A DNA stretch of 64,000 nucleotides from AP-16 sp963755055. Lineage in GTDB: Bacteria > Pseudomonadota > Alphaproteobacteria > Rhizobiales > Xanthobacteraceae. The notes below the pieces were generated by a model. The model did no database searches. It had not been told where the DNA came from and saw nothing but the letters and a program-made list of their open reading frames with translations. Where the stretch lies: NCBI GenBank assembly GCA_963755055.1, contig CAVWIS010000004.1, positions 310,001 to 374,000 of the forward strand. Reading direction: 5' to 3'. The translations under genes were made by a program, and so were the position numbers. Below, one piece after another: positions 51,890 through 61,387 of the stretch; the stretch's first letter is position 1, and the number at the start of each line of letters is the position of its first letter.

Positions 51890-53362
51890 TCAGGCGGAGG
51901 CTCTCGCCTGAACCGAACGGATGTCGTCGGTAAAGCTCTTGATGCGCTGACGGATCGTGGTCGTCTGGCCGGAGAGCTCGACGACAGAATGGCGCACGCC
52001 CGTCATCGCTTGCGTCGTCTCGTCCGTCATGGATTCGATGTCGCCGATGACACTGGCGACATGCCGCACACCCGAGGCCGCGGCGTCGACATTTTGCGTG
52101 ATCTCCCGGGTGGCCGACGCCTGTTGCCCGACGGCCGTCGCGATCCGGGTGGACAGCAGATCCAATTGATGAACGGTGTCCAGGATACCCTTGATTGCTG
52201 TCACCGAGCTGTCGGTCGCGTGCTGGATCCCCGCGGTCTTCTCGGCAATTTCCTTTGTGGCTTTCGCGGTTTCGGCGGCGAGAGTCTTCACCTCCTGCGC
52301 AACGACGGCGAATCCTCGCCCGGCCTCGCCGGCGCGGACCGATTCGATCGTCGCGTTCAGGGCGAGAAGATTGGTTTGATGGGCAATCCGATTGATCAGC
52401 CCCGTCATGTCGCTGATCTCGGCCGCCACGGTCGCCAGGTTGTTGATCGTCGCGCTGGTCGTATTCGCCTGGCTCACCGCATCGCTGGTGAGGCTCGAGG
52501 ACCGCGCCACCGTCTCGCTGATTTCCGCGATGGTCTCGGCCAGCTCGTTTCCGGCGCGGACCGCCGTCGTCACCTTGGCTGTCGTCTCCTCCGAAGCCGA
52601 CGACGCGGTGACCACCTGGTCCCTGGCGCGCCCGGCCGTCGTGCCCAGCGTATCGGCGCTGTTTCCGAGGCCCTGCGCCGCCTCTTCCAGGATCCTGACC
52701 GAGCTTTCCATCTCCCCCTTGAACCGGTCGAGAAGCTCGCTCATGAGCTCGGCGCGCACGTTGGTCGCTGCCAGGCCTTCTTCCCGTTTCGTGGCAACCA
52801 GTGCCAGCTCGGCCGCGGATTCCTCGGCTTTCCGCCGCGCTTGTTGCGCCGCAGCGAATGCGCTTTCAATCGCCCGACCGATGAAGATCAGCATGGCGAC
52901 CTCGACGACCACGACCATCGCATGGACTCCGACGCGCAGCACGTTGCTCCCGCCCGGATAAACCGCACTCGGCAGGAGGCCATTGAGGCTCAGGTGATGG
53001 ATGCTCACCAGGCCGGCGGCCAGAACAAGGACGCGCCAGTCGCAGAAGCCCGACAGCATCGCCAGCACGGCGAAGTAGTAGAAATGCATCTCCACCTGCC
53101 ATGGGTGGCCGCTGAACGCGAATACCAGCAGGGAAGCCTGACCGACCAGGGCGACGGCGATTGCGAAGGCAACAGTGGCCAGCGGTCGCCGCAGATAGAG
53201 CAGAGCCGCAGGTACGGCCGCCAGGGCCAGGCAGCACAGCGTGTTCGCGGTCACGTCGCGCCCGAGCAGCGCGCAGATCACCGCCAGAATCGGGACATGA
53301 ACGATGCCGAGCCCGACCAATACCCTTGCGACGACGAGCTGGAATGCATTCAGATCAGTCAC
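51890..53362 (-). CDS. Membrane-anchored methyl-accepting chemotaxis protein
   Basis: A 490-residue receptor. The first 165 residues contain about six hydrophobic segments (e.g. LAALPA-like stretch near 47 and EVAMLIFIGRAIESA near 155), so it senses at the membrane rather than through a periplasmic domain. A coiled coil then leads to the signalling tip INRIAHQTNLLALNATIESV, then RAGEAGRGFAVVAQEVKTLA, the highly conserved hairpin. Its ATG overlaps the stop of the 120-residue protein gene (53359-53362), so the two form an operon. No CheW-binding EEIF-like C-terminus is present. Confidence 0.92.
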   Translation of the reverse strand: MTDLNAFQLVVARVLVGLGIVHVPILAVICALLGRDVTANTLCCLALAAVPAALLYLRRPLATVAFAIAVALVGQASLLVFAFSGHPWQVEMHFYYFAVLAMLSGFCDWRVLVLAAGLVSIHHLSLNGLLPSAVYPGGSNVLRVGVHAMVVVVEVAMLIFIGRAIESAFAAAQQARRKAEESAAELALVATKREEGLAATNVRAELMSELLDRFKGEMESSVRILEEAAQGLGNSADTLGTTAGRARDQVVTASSASEETTAKVTTAVRAGNELAETIAEISETVARSSSLTSDAVSQANTTSATINNLATVAAEISDMTGLINRIAHQTNLLALNATIESVRAGEAGRGFAVVAQEVKTLAAETAKATKEIAEKTAGIQHATDSSVTAIKGILDTVHQLDLLSTRIATAVGQQASATREITQNVDAAASGVRHVASVIGDIESMTDETTQAMTGVRHSVVELSGQTTTIRQRIKSFTDDIRSVQARASA

Positions 53363-53721
53363 GAAGCGCTCCTCGTATCCAAGACGGACGCTGGCAAACA
53401 GGCGGCCAGGGCTCGCGGGTCCACCGCAAGAAGGGCGAAATCGGCCAGGACACGGCCAACGTAGTCGGGGCGGTCGGGCATCACGATGGCGATGAAGCGA
53501 AAGCCGCCGAACCGCACAAACCGGGCACCGGCGCTGGTGGAACGCGCCATTGCCTGCTCGGCGGTCGTCCAGGGCGCGTAGATGACGGCGACACCAGTCG
53601 CGGGATCGGCAGGCAGCAGTCCAACCCGCAATGCAGCGACAAAGCTGCCGCCGGCGAGGGCTGCGATCAGTAAAAGATCGGCCGATCGACGGAAGAATTG
53701 AGAGCTGGTGGAAGAGTCCAT
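53359..53721 (-). CDS. Hypothetical membrane protein co-transcribed with the chemoreceptor
   Basis: A 120-residue protein: one hydrophobic segment (SADLLLIAALAGGSFVAAL) followed by about 80 residues with PWTTAEQAMARSTSAGARFV and FRFIAIVMPDRPDYVG. It probably spans the membrane once with the rest outside. The stop overlaps the ATG of the receptor by four bases, so coupled translation is expected. It may tune the receptor or be a small accessory sensor. No family is recognised. A CtrA-like box is found upstream. Confidence 0.6.
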   Translation of the reverse strand: MDSSTSSQFFRRSADLLLIAALAGGSFVAALRVGLLPADPATGVAVIYAPWTTAEQAMARSTSAGARFVRFGGFRFIAIVMPDRPDYVGRVLADFALLAVDPRALAACLPASVLDTRSAS

Positions 53722-53762
53722 CAGTAGATACCCTGACTATTCATCACATGCCAACATTCAGG

Positions 53763-53777
53763 TTAACGAAACATCAA
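53763..53777 (-). promoter_or_regulatory. CtrA-like half-degenerate box upstream of the chemoreceptor operon
   Basis: TTAA-CGAAACA-TCAA, one mismatch from the CtrA consensus TTAA-N7-TTAA, placed 41 bases upstream of the ATG of the 120-residue protein. CtrA controls motility and chemotaxis genes in Alphaproteobacteria. Confidence 0.4.
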
Positions 53778-53971
53778 GAGCCATGAGCCAAATGCTGTCG
53801 CCGGTCAGGTTTTCGGCCGGTTTGACTTCGCGCAGCCGTGAGGAGTGCAGGCTCCCGGCGAGCTTTCGGTGATGCCGGCGCAGGAGAGATCAGCACTCGT
53901 GGAGGCCTCGCCCGCACCGTTTGTTGCGGCGGGAGAAGGCCACCCCCAGGCGGGCCCACGCCGCCCACTGA

Positions 53972-53986
53972 TTAACGTTACGTTAA
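53972..53986 (+). promoter_or_regulatory. Consensus CtrA-type box
   Basis: TTAA-CGTTACG-TTAA within the perfect palindrome ATTAACGTTACGTTAAT, 48 bases before the ATG of the 154-residue protein. The spacing of exactly seven bases between TTAA elements is the CtrA consensus. A further TTAATCGG lies downstream near 54000. Confidence 0.55.
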
Positions 53987-54034
53987 TGATTCGGACTCGT
54001 TAATCGGACGGGCGCGGGGGGTGGAGTATGTATC

Positions 54035-54499
54035 ATGGTAGACCGAGCACCCGAGCAAAGGGTCTCCTGGACCCGTGAGCGCGATCGACTTGCTACCGAG
54101 CTGCGTTACGTCACGCGTCAATTCGATTGGGATCCGCCACCGGAGCTCATCGCCGCCATCGTCGATTGGCAGATCGAGGCCATTGCGGCCGCCAGGGCGG
54201 ATGTATGGATTCCCGGAATGGCGAGCAGCCGCGATCCTCTCGTCGAAGAAGTGCTGAACCGCTACTACGCGCACCATGTCGGCACGGCCGTCGCGCGGCT
54301 GATCGAGGAGAACACCGGGCTGAGGCAGCAGCTGCTGCAGGCGGTGGCCTGCATCCGGTCCTGCGCGGTGGAGGCGGCGGACGGCGGCTCCCGCGCCAGG
54401 GCGGTGCTGGAGCGGTTGCTGATCGAGCCGCGAAGCGCGGAGGCAGGCGCCATCCCGAAGTTTCTCGCGGCGAGGCCGCAGCAAGCAAGCCAGCTTTAG
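54035..54499 (+). CDS. Hypothetical soluble protein
   Basis: A 154-residue protein with mixed helices: VSWTRERDRLATELRYVTRQ at the start, PPPELIAAIVDWQIEAIAAA and a coiled-coil-like RLIEENTGLRQQLLQAVACI. ATG at 54035 follows GGTGGAG. A CtrA-type box lies 48 bases upstream, suggesting cell-cycle or motility control. No domain family is recognised. It could be an adaptor or a structural protein; the sequence shows neither membrane segment nor signal peptide. Confidence 0.6.
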   Translation: MVDRAPEQRVSWTRERDRLATELRYVTRQFDWDPPPELIAAIVDWQIEAIAAARADVWIPGMASSRDPLVEEVLNRYYAHHVGTAVARLIEENTGLRQQLLQAVACIRSCAVEAADGGSRARAVLERLLIEPRSAEAGAIPKFLAARPQQASQL

Positions 54500-54560
54500 A
54501 GATCCTTGTGTGGCGCATGTCCTTTGACGGCGAACCGCGCACACTTCGCGCGGACATGCG

Positions 54561-54953
54561 CTAGTTTGCCTTGGACGCCCCGACCTCGCGGGGCGGCTCG
54601 CGATCGTTGCGGGCCAGCGCTGCGATCAGGCCCGCAATCTCCTCGGCGCTGTCCGGGAACGGCAGGTATTCGCTTGCACCGGCCTGGATCGCAGCGAGCG
54701 CGATGCCCGCGCTGGCATGCGTCCCGCAGGCAATCACCGGCGGGTGTCGCGGACGGGTCTCGAGCCCCTTGACCAGATCGCTGATCGCAAGCGCGGCATC
54801 GATCAGCACGACGTCGGCGTCACACGCAGCCGACAACAGATCGAGCGCATCGGCGACGCTGTCGGCGTGCACGATATCCACCCCGTCTTGTGCCGCAAGC
54901 CTGGCCGCCAGCGTCAGCTGGCCGCGAGGCGCCCCCACGACCAATAGCCGCAT
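54561..54953 (-). CDS. Receiver-only protein related to the FlbD N-terminus
   Basis: A 130-residue receiver domain. From the ATG at 54953 it reads MRLLVVGAPRGQLTLAARLA, then DSVADALDLL, ADVVLIDAALAISDLVKGLE and PPVIACGTHASAGIALAAIQ, then AGASEYLPFP. This is the receiver of FlbD-type sigma54 activators; those continue with an AAA+ ATPase and HTH, which are absent here. The phospho-acceptor aspartate is plausible in VLIDAAL. It may be an orphan regulator or a truncated flbD. Upstream in-frame starts (54974, 55079) are less likely, because FlbD starts at MRLL. It faces the hypothetical gene at 54035 tail to tail. Confidence 0.65.
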   Translation of the reverse strand: MRLLVVGAPRGQLTLAARLAAQDGVDIVHADSVADALDLLSAACDADVVLIDAALAISDLVKGLETRPRHPPVIACGTHASAGIALAAIQAGASEYLPFPDSAEEIAGLIAALARNDREPPREVGASKAN

Positions 54954-55379
54954 TCCGAAATCCTCAGCCCGCATCGCTTGTAGCAAGTGTTCTCTGCGCC
55001 GGCCAGCCGCGACCGTCTCAAAACGGTGGGCAACACGGCTCTTTTGCTTCGGGCTGAGTGGCTGTGAGCGGGCCTTCACCTAGCCGTCTTGCCGGCCTGT
55101 AAAGCCAAGCGAGAGCTTGGGCGGCGTGGCTTGCCCCACCGGCTGCGTCGTTCGCAATGGCCACGGTGCTGACGCGTTCCGCCAAGAAAGCGGAACAGAG
55201 GCGGGAACCCGACTCGATCGTTCGCCGTTGCATCGGCGTCCGGTCACGGCGTCTCACTGCTCCAGTGAAGACGTCGAGGAAAACACGCGATACGGCGACT
55301 ATCCCCTCATGCCGTCATCGCGTTTCGTGCAAGCTCCGTTTCGAGGCTCGAACCACTCGGCTGATGAGCAGACAGCCGT
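54954..55379. other. Stretch without supported gene
   Basis: About 430 bases. Frames on the plus strand (from 55117 and 55157) have unbalanced composition and no ribosome binding site. No repeat or strong promoter was seen. Confidence 0.45.
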
Positions 55380-55682
55380 TTACACCCGCCCCGCCTTTGC
55401 TTGCCACCCACTGGCATATGGCAGCCATTCAACGGAATAGCTTCCGCGACCAAGCTCAACGCAGCGCACGGATAATCGATTTCCCGGTATGGTGGACAAG
55501 GCGACGTTGACGGCCTCGAAAAGATGTCGTCGTGTCCCTGCGGATCGGAAGTGAGCCCCATCGAACAACTCAATGGCGGTGTATAGCACCTCGAACGCCT
55601 CGGAAATCTTGAACATTGGACTATCCGAGTATTTGCTCGCCTGGGTCACGAACATCATTGCGGTCTTTGCAATATCGTCCAT
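55380..55682 (-). CDS. Hypothetical protein
   Basis: A 100-residue protein: MDDIAKTAMMFVTQASKYSD, then SPMFKISEAFEVLYTAIELF and RRHLFEAVNVALSTIPGNRL. It reads like a compact soluble helical domain. Start ATG at 55682; a longer form from 55715 lacks support. DNA here is a little less GC-rich than surroundings. No family is recognised, and no operon partner exists. It is likely real because of codon-like composition and a normal residue balance, but evidence is limited. Confidence 0.5.
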   Translation of the reverse strand: MDDIAKTAMMFVTQASKYSDSPMFKISEAFEVLYTAIELFDGAHFRSAGTRRHLFEAVNVALSTIPGNRLSVRCVELGRGSYSVEWLPYASGWQAKAGRV

Positions 55683-55901
55683 CGTGGCACCCCCGTCATA
55701 TCGAGATCTGTCCATTTCCCCGATTGCTCACGAGCGTTGTGAGAGGATAGATCATATGGAGGAGCAAATTGTGCGATTTGTTGGGGCAATGGATATCTAC
55801 TGGAGATATTTTCAGGGAATGTGATATTTTTGACACAATACGGGTTCGGTTCAGGCGATCGAAGAGCGTCGGTTGGAGAGGCTATGACTGACGCATCGAG
55901 C

Positions 55902-56102
55902 TCATGAACAAATGAAAATTTCTTGAGCCTTCGATGTCATGACCGAAGTGGATCCCAGTGTCACGTCGTATCCCGAGTGGTGGCCGAAACTGCGCTGGAG
56001 GATGATTTGGAGCAAAGCGCTGCAGACCGCGCTCGCCGCCGATGCGGCAATCCAGAGGAGCCAGGTGCTCAGATCGAGGTGCGGAGTCTGCTCTCGGCTC
56101 AT
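55902..56102 (-). CDS. Small single-pass membrane protein (hypothetical)
   Basis: A 66-residue frame: short polar start (MSREQTPHLDLSTW), one hydrophobic helix LLWIAASAASAVCSALLQII, then a polar tail with His and Ser. Such shapes are typical for small inner-membrane proteins, but no family or ribosome binding site of note supports it. The start at 56102 is chosen to place the helix near the N-terminus. It could be a chance frame. Confidence 0.4.
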   Translation of the reverse strand: MSREQTPHLDLSTWLLWIAASAASAVCSALLQIILQRSFGHHSGYDVTLGSTSVMTSKAQEIFICS

Positions 56103-56342
56103 GGTGGTTGCCGCGCCGATCGACGGTGCCCAGCCTTGCAGGTCTGTCAACGGGTATTGCGGTAGCCGGCTCTTCGCCCCGCGTGCTCCTTCGGGTGTCG
56201 GTGCTCTCCCGGTTTATTTCGGGTGGCGGGCCTGGAAAACGCCAGCGGTCGCATTCGGCCTTTGCATGTGCTTGCCAGACAGGCCGAAAAGACGGTAAGG
56301 CAACCTGGGGTGGACACCTCGCGATCCGGAAAGGAAAGAGGC

Positions 56343-56591
56343 ATGGACTGGAATATGACCGAGATGAGCGTCGATTTCATGCAGAACCAGGCCACGCTGG
56401 GGATCCACAGGTCGGCGACCCTTACGGCGCAAGCCGCGAACGTCAATGTCAGTTTTCAGGCAGCGGACAACCAACCTCTCGCTGACGCTGCCCGAAGAGA
56501 CCTGATTGCGCGGGCGAAGCAGGTTCTGCTCGACGCCGCCAACGCGCTCGACACGTTGCCGCTGAGGCCAATGGTGCTCGCCTCGGATTGA
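56343..56591 (+). CDS. Hypothetical small protein
   Basis: An 82-residue protein: MDWNMTEMSVDFMQNQATLG, then HRSATLTAQAANVNVSFQAA and DLIARAKQVLLDAANALDTL. GGAAAGGAAAG precedes the ATG. The N-terminal half is polar, the C-terminal helix amphipathic. No family is recognised. It ends 16 bases before the stop of the opposite acyl-CoA dehydrogenase gene. Confidence 0.5.
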   Translation: MDWNMTEMSVDFMQNQATLGIHRSATLTAQAANVNVSFQAADNQPLADAARRDLIARAKQVLLDAANALDTLPLRPMVLASD

Positions 56592-56607
56592 CACCCGCAA
56601 GCTTGCC

Positions 56608-57862
56608 CTACGGACCCTTTCCCCCTGCCCGCCGCCCGGTTGGCAGCTGGTTGAACGGCACGTCCTTGTCGACCCGGATGTTCGCCGGCAGCCCGAGCAC
56701 GCGCTCGGCGATGATGTTGCGCAGAATCTCGTCGCTGCCGCCGGCAATGCGCATGCCCGGCGCATAGAGCAGCGCCTCCTGGAACCAGGCGTCCATGGCG
56801 GCAGTGTCGGCGTCCATGACGCCGCCCGCCATGCCGGCGAGATCCATGCCGAAGGAGGCGATGTCCTGCAGCTTGCTGGCGCTCACCGCCTTGGTGATCG
56901 AGGCTTCCGGACCCGGCGTCTCGCCGCGCGACAGCGCCGTGATAGTGCGGAATTTGGTGTATTTCAGCCCCTGCGTCTTGACGTACCAGTCGGCGAGCTT
57001 TTCGCGCACCGCCGGGTTCCTGATCGCCGGCCCGTCGTCGAGCTCGAGCGAGCGGGTGAGCGCAAAAATGTCGGAAAAATCCGGGCCGGGCGCATCGCCC
57101 ACCGCCAGGCGCTCGTTCATCAGGGTGGTCAGCGACACCTTCCAGCCCTCGCCGACCTTTCCCAGCCGCTGGCTGTCGGGAACCCTGACGTCGGTGAAAA
57201 AGACCTCGTTGAAATTGGACAGGCCGGAAATCTGCTTGATGCGGCGCACCTCGATGCCTTTTGCCTTCATGTCGAGGTGGAAGAAGGTGAGGCCCTGGTG
57301 CTTTGGCGCATTCGGATCGGTGCGCGTCACGATGATGCCGAAGTCGGCGAAATGCGCGCCCGACGTCCAGATCTTCTGGCCGTTGATCACCCAGTCGTCG
57401 CCATCGCGCTCGGCGCGGGTGCGTAGGCCCGCGAGATCGGAGCCCGCGGACGGCTCGGAAAACAGCTGGCACCAGATCTCCTCGCCGCGCAGCGCCGGCT
57501 TGACGTAGCGGCCGAGACGCTCCGGCGTGCCGTAGGTCATCATGGTGGGGATGCACATGCCGAGGCCGATCTCAAAAACCCCGCGCGGCACCGAATACTC
57601 CGCCTCCTCCTGATTGTAGATTACCTGCTGCATCTGGCTGCCGCCGCGGCCGCCCCATTGCGTCGGCCAGGTGATCGCCGCGAACCCGGCATCGGCCTTC
57701 TTGGCCTGCCATTCCTTGGCGCGACGCAGACCCTCGGCGTCCGCCACGTAGCGGCCGCGGAACATCTGGCTTTTGCCGGTTTTGCCGCTCGACGTTGCGG
57801 TCGAGGAACGCCCGGACCTCGGCGCGGAAGGCGGCCTCCTCGGGGGTGTCGTTGAAATCCAT
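56608..57862 (-). CDS. Acyl-CoA dehydrogenase (frameshifted near 57785)
   Basis: About 417 residues after removing one extra base at 57785-57786, which joins MDFNDTPEEAAFRAEVRAFL...NVER to KTGKSQMFRGRYVAD. Motifs: WPTQWGGRGGS, CQLFSEPSAGSDLAGLRTRA, WVINGQKIWTSGAHFADFGI and a C-terminal GGSDEILRNIIAERVLGLP, the family's FAD-binding arginine end. A larger member of the ACAD type, lacking clear FadE membrane parts. The second acyl-CoA dehydrogenase gene precedes it by 28 bases on the same strand, so the two probably make a heteromer, as in steroid and cholate side-chain catabolism. Confidence 0.88.
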
Positions 57863-57890
57863 GGCAGGTTCCCCTTTCAGGGTTCTGGCT

Positions 57891-59006
57891 TCAAGGTTCG
57901 TTGCGCAGCTCGAGCTCGCTGATCAGCCGGTCCTTCCAGAACGGCTGGCTGCCGACCGCAAGCCCCAAAAGCTTGGCCCGGCGATAGAACAGGTGGCAGT
58001 CGGACTCCCAGGTGAAACCCATGCCGCCGTGGGTCTGGATGTTCTCCTTCGAGGCGCGCTCGAAGGCATCCGTTGCCGAAACCCGCGCCGCGGCGGCCGC
58101 GACCGGCAGCTGCGCGGCTTCGGAGGCCAGCGCCCAGGCGCCGTAATAGGCGTTCGAGCGCGCCAGCTCGGTGGCGATATAGATGTCGGCGAGCTTGTGC
58201 TTGATCGCCTGGAACGAGCCGATCGGCCGGCCGAACGCATAGCGCTCCATAGCGTAGTCTTTCGCCATGTCGAGGCAGGCCTGAGCGCCGCCGACCTGCT
58301 CAAACGCAAACAGGATCGCCGCGCGGTCGAGCAGGCGCTGGATGAAATCCCAGTCCTGGCCGCCCTGCCCCAGCGGTTCGGCCGCCGCATCGTGGAAGAC
58401 CAGGCGGGCGTGGCCGCGGCTCGGATCCACCATCTTCAGCGGCTCGCGCGTCACCCCGACCGCCGTCAGGTCGACCAGAAACAGGCCGGGCTTGCCGTCG
58501 CCGCCCCTGGCGGCGACCACGGCGACCTGCGCGATGGCGCCGTCGGCGACCGGCAGCTTGGTGCCGGAGAGTTTTCCGCCCTTCACGGTCGCTTTGATGC
58601 GCGACGGGCTCGGATTGCCCTGGCCCTCGGCGAGCGCAAAGGTGCCGATCAGCTCTCCCGCGGCGAGCTTCGGCAGGAAGCGGTGCTTCTGCGCCTCGGT
58701 CCCGCCGGCCAGGATGGCCTCGCTCGCCAGGTAGACCGAGGAGGAGAACGGGACAGGCGCGAGCGCTGCGCCGAGCTCCTCGGCAAGCACGCAGAGCCCC
58801 TCGTAGCCGAGCCCGGCCCCGCCGAATTCTTCCGGAATCGCGGCGCCGAGCCAGCCCATCTCGCCGATCGCGCGCCACAGTTTTTCGTCATAGCCCGTGT
58901 CGCCCTCCAGCACCTGGCGGGCGGCCTTCGGCGGACAGTGCTCGCCGAGGAATTTCCGCGCCTGGTCGCGCAGGAACTTGGAGTCGTCGGAAAAATCGAA
59001 GTTCAT
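57891..59006 (-). CDS. Acyl-CoA dehydrogenase
   Basis: A 371-residue flavoenzyme. MNFDFSDDSKFLRDQARKFL is the family N-terminus; GAAIPEEFGGAGLGYEGLCV, FALAEGQGNPSPSRIKATVK and YAMERYAFGRPIGSFQAIKH are the substrate and FAD motifs. C-terminal IQTHGGMGFTWESDCHLFYR completes it. The usual catalytic Glu after the G-rich segment is not obvious, a feature of the partner subunits of alpha2beta2 steroid-type ACADs. First gene of the pair with 56608-57862. ATG at 59006. Confidence 0.9.
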   Translation of the reverse strand: MNFDFSDDSKFLRDQARKFLGEHCPPKAARQVLEGDTGYDEKLWRAIGEMGWLGAAIPEEFGGAGLGYEGLCVLAEELGAALAPVPFSSSVYLASEAILAGGTEAQKHRFLPKLAAGELIGTFALAEGQGNPSPSRIKATVKGGKLSGTKLPVADGAIAQVAVVAARGGDGKPGLFLVDLTAVGVTREPLKMVDPSRGHARLVFHDAAAEPLGQGGQDWDFIQRLLDRAAILFAFEQVGGAQACLDMAKDYAMERYAFGRPIGSFQAIKHKLADIYIATELARSNAYYGAWALASEAAQLPVAAAAARVSATDAFERASKENIQTHGGMGFTWESDCHLFYRRAKLLGLAVGSQPFWKDRLISELELRNEP

Positions 59007-59135
59007 CGGACAGGCCCGGGACAAGGTTGGAAAGACGGCTGGCTGACGCTCTGCCCGAGCTTAGCGTATCGACGGCGGACTTGTCCCGCCATCGGGCACA
59101 CCGATCGGCCGAATTCGAAAAGCCACGTTGATGCG

Positions 59136-60855
59136 CTAGCGCTCGCCGCGCTCGCGCTCCTCTTCGCGGTCGGAGTCGGCCTCTTCCTGCGGCCCTCTGG
59201 GCATGCGCGACAGCGAGGTCCGAACAGCCCGCCGGGCAGGCCGGTCGAGGGCGGTCTTCACCGTCACCTCCGGGCCATCATCGTCCAGGTTCAAGCGGAT
59301 GCGCGGCGGGGCGCTCGGGTCGCTGTCGACCGTGACCTCGGTGAAACCGATGGCATCGACCGGCTCGACCCACATCGGGAAATAGCGGTAGCGCGTCAGC
59401 GGTACGCCGGTTGGACGGGCGATCGTGGCGATGTAGCCCGAGGCGGTCTGATAATCGCCGTACCATTTTCGCTTGCCCGCCGGCATCTCCCAGGCTCGCG
59501 CGGAGCCTTTGGCGCGAGAGACCGGAAAATCGGTGCTGAAGCGGGTATCGTCGAAGATGATACGCCCGCGCACGCTGCCTTTTTTCTCGACACCAAGAAA
59601 TTCGCTCCAATAGAGCAGCACCGGTCCGCGCTGCAACTCGACGGCTGCGAGATGCATGAGGAAGTTGTTGGGGCTTCGCACTGCCGGCACGATCGGATCG
59701 AGCTCGCGATAGCTGCGCTTGTCGGGATCAAAAATGAACAGCCGGTAGCCGTGCGTCGCGGTGCGCGCCGCATTGACGACGGTCGCGGGAAACGCCAGCA
59801 GGAGTTTTGCGGAAGCGCCGGCCCTTGCGACGATCGTCGAGGCCCACAGATTGGCGTGGATCAGATCCTTGGGGATCGCATTGTTCTTGTAGAACGAGTC
59901 CTGGGCCCAGCCCCAGGACGCGCCGGCAACCGGCAGGCCGGTGACGTCGATCGCGAGGTTGCCGTCGGGCGTCGGCTGCCCGAACACGAACCCGGTACTG
60001 AGCCCGAAGACGACGCGATCGCTGGACTGCCGAACCACACCGCCGCGCCAAAGGGCGGTCTTGATGGCGCCGATCGCGGTCCATGACTCGGCACCATCGA
60101 GCGAGGAGACGACCAGCGTCTTGTTGAGACGAGTTCTGGCTGAGCTCGAAGCTTTTCGTCCGGCCCTTTTCAGGAAGGAACCCGACACAGGAAAAGGTCA
60201 TGTCGATGCGGCCGGAGCCGAGGTCGACCTTGGCCAGCTGCCCGTCCGCGCCGCCCATGTCGTAGACCGGCTTGGCCTCGCTGCCGGGCGCCGTCGTCTT
60301 GCGGGGCATTTGCGGAAAGGCGCAGGAACCGTCAAGCGCCCGCGCCGGGTCGAATTCCGAGGCGAAAACAAAAGTCTCGCCGCAATCGGTCGAGCGCCAG
60401 ACCAGGACGACACTGCGAGCCCCGGGCCCGAAATTGCCCCGATAGGCTATGTCGAACCAGGCCGGCTTGGCCGCCAGCGGCGCGCGCGAGGCAGCACCGG
60501 TGATATAGAGAATGTCGCCGTTGGCGAGCGAGACCAGATCGTGGTCGTTGGTGACGAAACTGTAGTTCTCGGGATGCGGCACCGGATCGAACTTTGCCTG
60601 GATCGCCACGCCGTTGAGATCGTTGAGATTGCGACCCTGCACCAGGCCCGCGGCCGGCGGGCGCCTGACGTCGTTCGAGGCCACGAAACGCCCGTTCGGA
60701 CATTGGCTCTTGCGTCCCGGCGCGACCACCGTCGACTGCGCCTCGCCCGATCCCGGCGCCGTGATGACGCTGACGTCGGGCGCGATCGAGACCGTCTCCG
60801 CGCCATGCGCGCCGGACACGGCAAGGATGGCAACCAAGAAGATCAAAACCCGCAT
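59136..60855 (-). CDS. Secreted Asp-box (BNR-type) repeat protein (frameshifted)
   Basis: About 572 residues from two frames joined near 60130 by removing one base. Signal peptide MRVLIFLVAILAVSGAHGAE, then a beta-rich mature part with Asp-box-like segments WRSTDCGETFVFAS and SSLDGAESWTAIG, as in sialidase-type propellers. The C-terminal 60 residues are Arg/Glu/Asp-rich and disordered (PRGPQEEADSDREEERERGE). No catalytic Asp/Tyr/Arg set of sialidases could be identified. It may bind or cleave a polysaccharide or be a surface adhesin. The frame break may be sequence error. Confidence 0.6.
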
Positions 60856-60988
60856 GGCCAGAATCCTCCACGCACCGGTGCGGTCGGTTCAGGTTCCGAT
60901 TCCGGCCATCTTGCCTCATCGACGCGATGGGCCATCGGCTGTAGCCTCCGCCGCGAGGTGGATGCGAGGCCGGAAACGGAGACAGCAG

Positions 60989-61363
60989 ATGACGCCGAGG
61001 CTCGAGTGCATCAACCCGATCCTTCCGGTCAGCGACATGCAGGCGAGCCTGACTTACTACGAGAAGGTCCTCGGCTTCAAGAAAGCCGACTGGGTCACCG
61101 ACACCTCCCCCTTTGCTCTCGTCCTGCGGGATGGGCTCGGGATCTACCTCTCCGAAGAGCCTGGGGAGCATCACAGAACCTGGATCTGGATCGGTGCCGA
61201 GGATATCGGGCCGATCTACGAGGAGTACAAAACGAGCGGCGCAAAAATCCGAAAAGCGCCCACCAACTACTCGTGGGCCTATGAAATGGTGGTGGAAGAT
61301 CCGGATGGTCATGTGCTTCGCATCGGCTCGGACCCCAAGCAAGGCGTCCCTTTCGATGACTGA
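60989..61363 (+). CDS. VOC/glyoxalase-bleomycin resistance superfamily protein
   Basis: A 124-residue protein with a single VOC fold: LECINPILPVSDMQASLTYY, then EKVLGFKKADW at the N-terminus and SWAYEMVVEDPDGHVLRIGS at the end, with Glu in YEMVVEDPDGH as metal ligand. The start ATG at 60989 follows GGAAACGGAG. It converges on the phosphonoacetate hydrolase gene with a 24-base gap between stops. Function (isomerase, dioxygenase or resistance) is not readable. Confidence 0.88.
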   Translation: MTPRLECINPILPVSDMQASLTYYEKVLGFKKADWVTDTSPFALVLRDGLGIYLSEEPGEHHRTWIWIGAEDIGPIYEEYKTSGAKIRKAPTNYSWAYEMVVEDPDGHVLRIGSDPKQGVPFDD

Positions 61364-61387
61364 GAATACCGGCGTCAGCCGATCCCG

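Larger units (their letters stand above)
53722..54034. other. Divergent regulatory region with CtrA-like sites
   Basis: A 313-base gap between the chemoreceptor operon and the 154-residue protein gene. It holds two CtrA-like sites, one near each end. The middle is GC-rich with no frame that resembles a gene. Confidence 0.5.
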
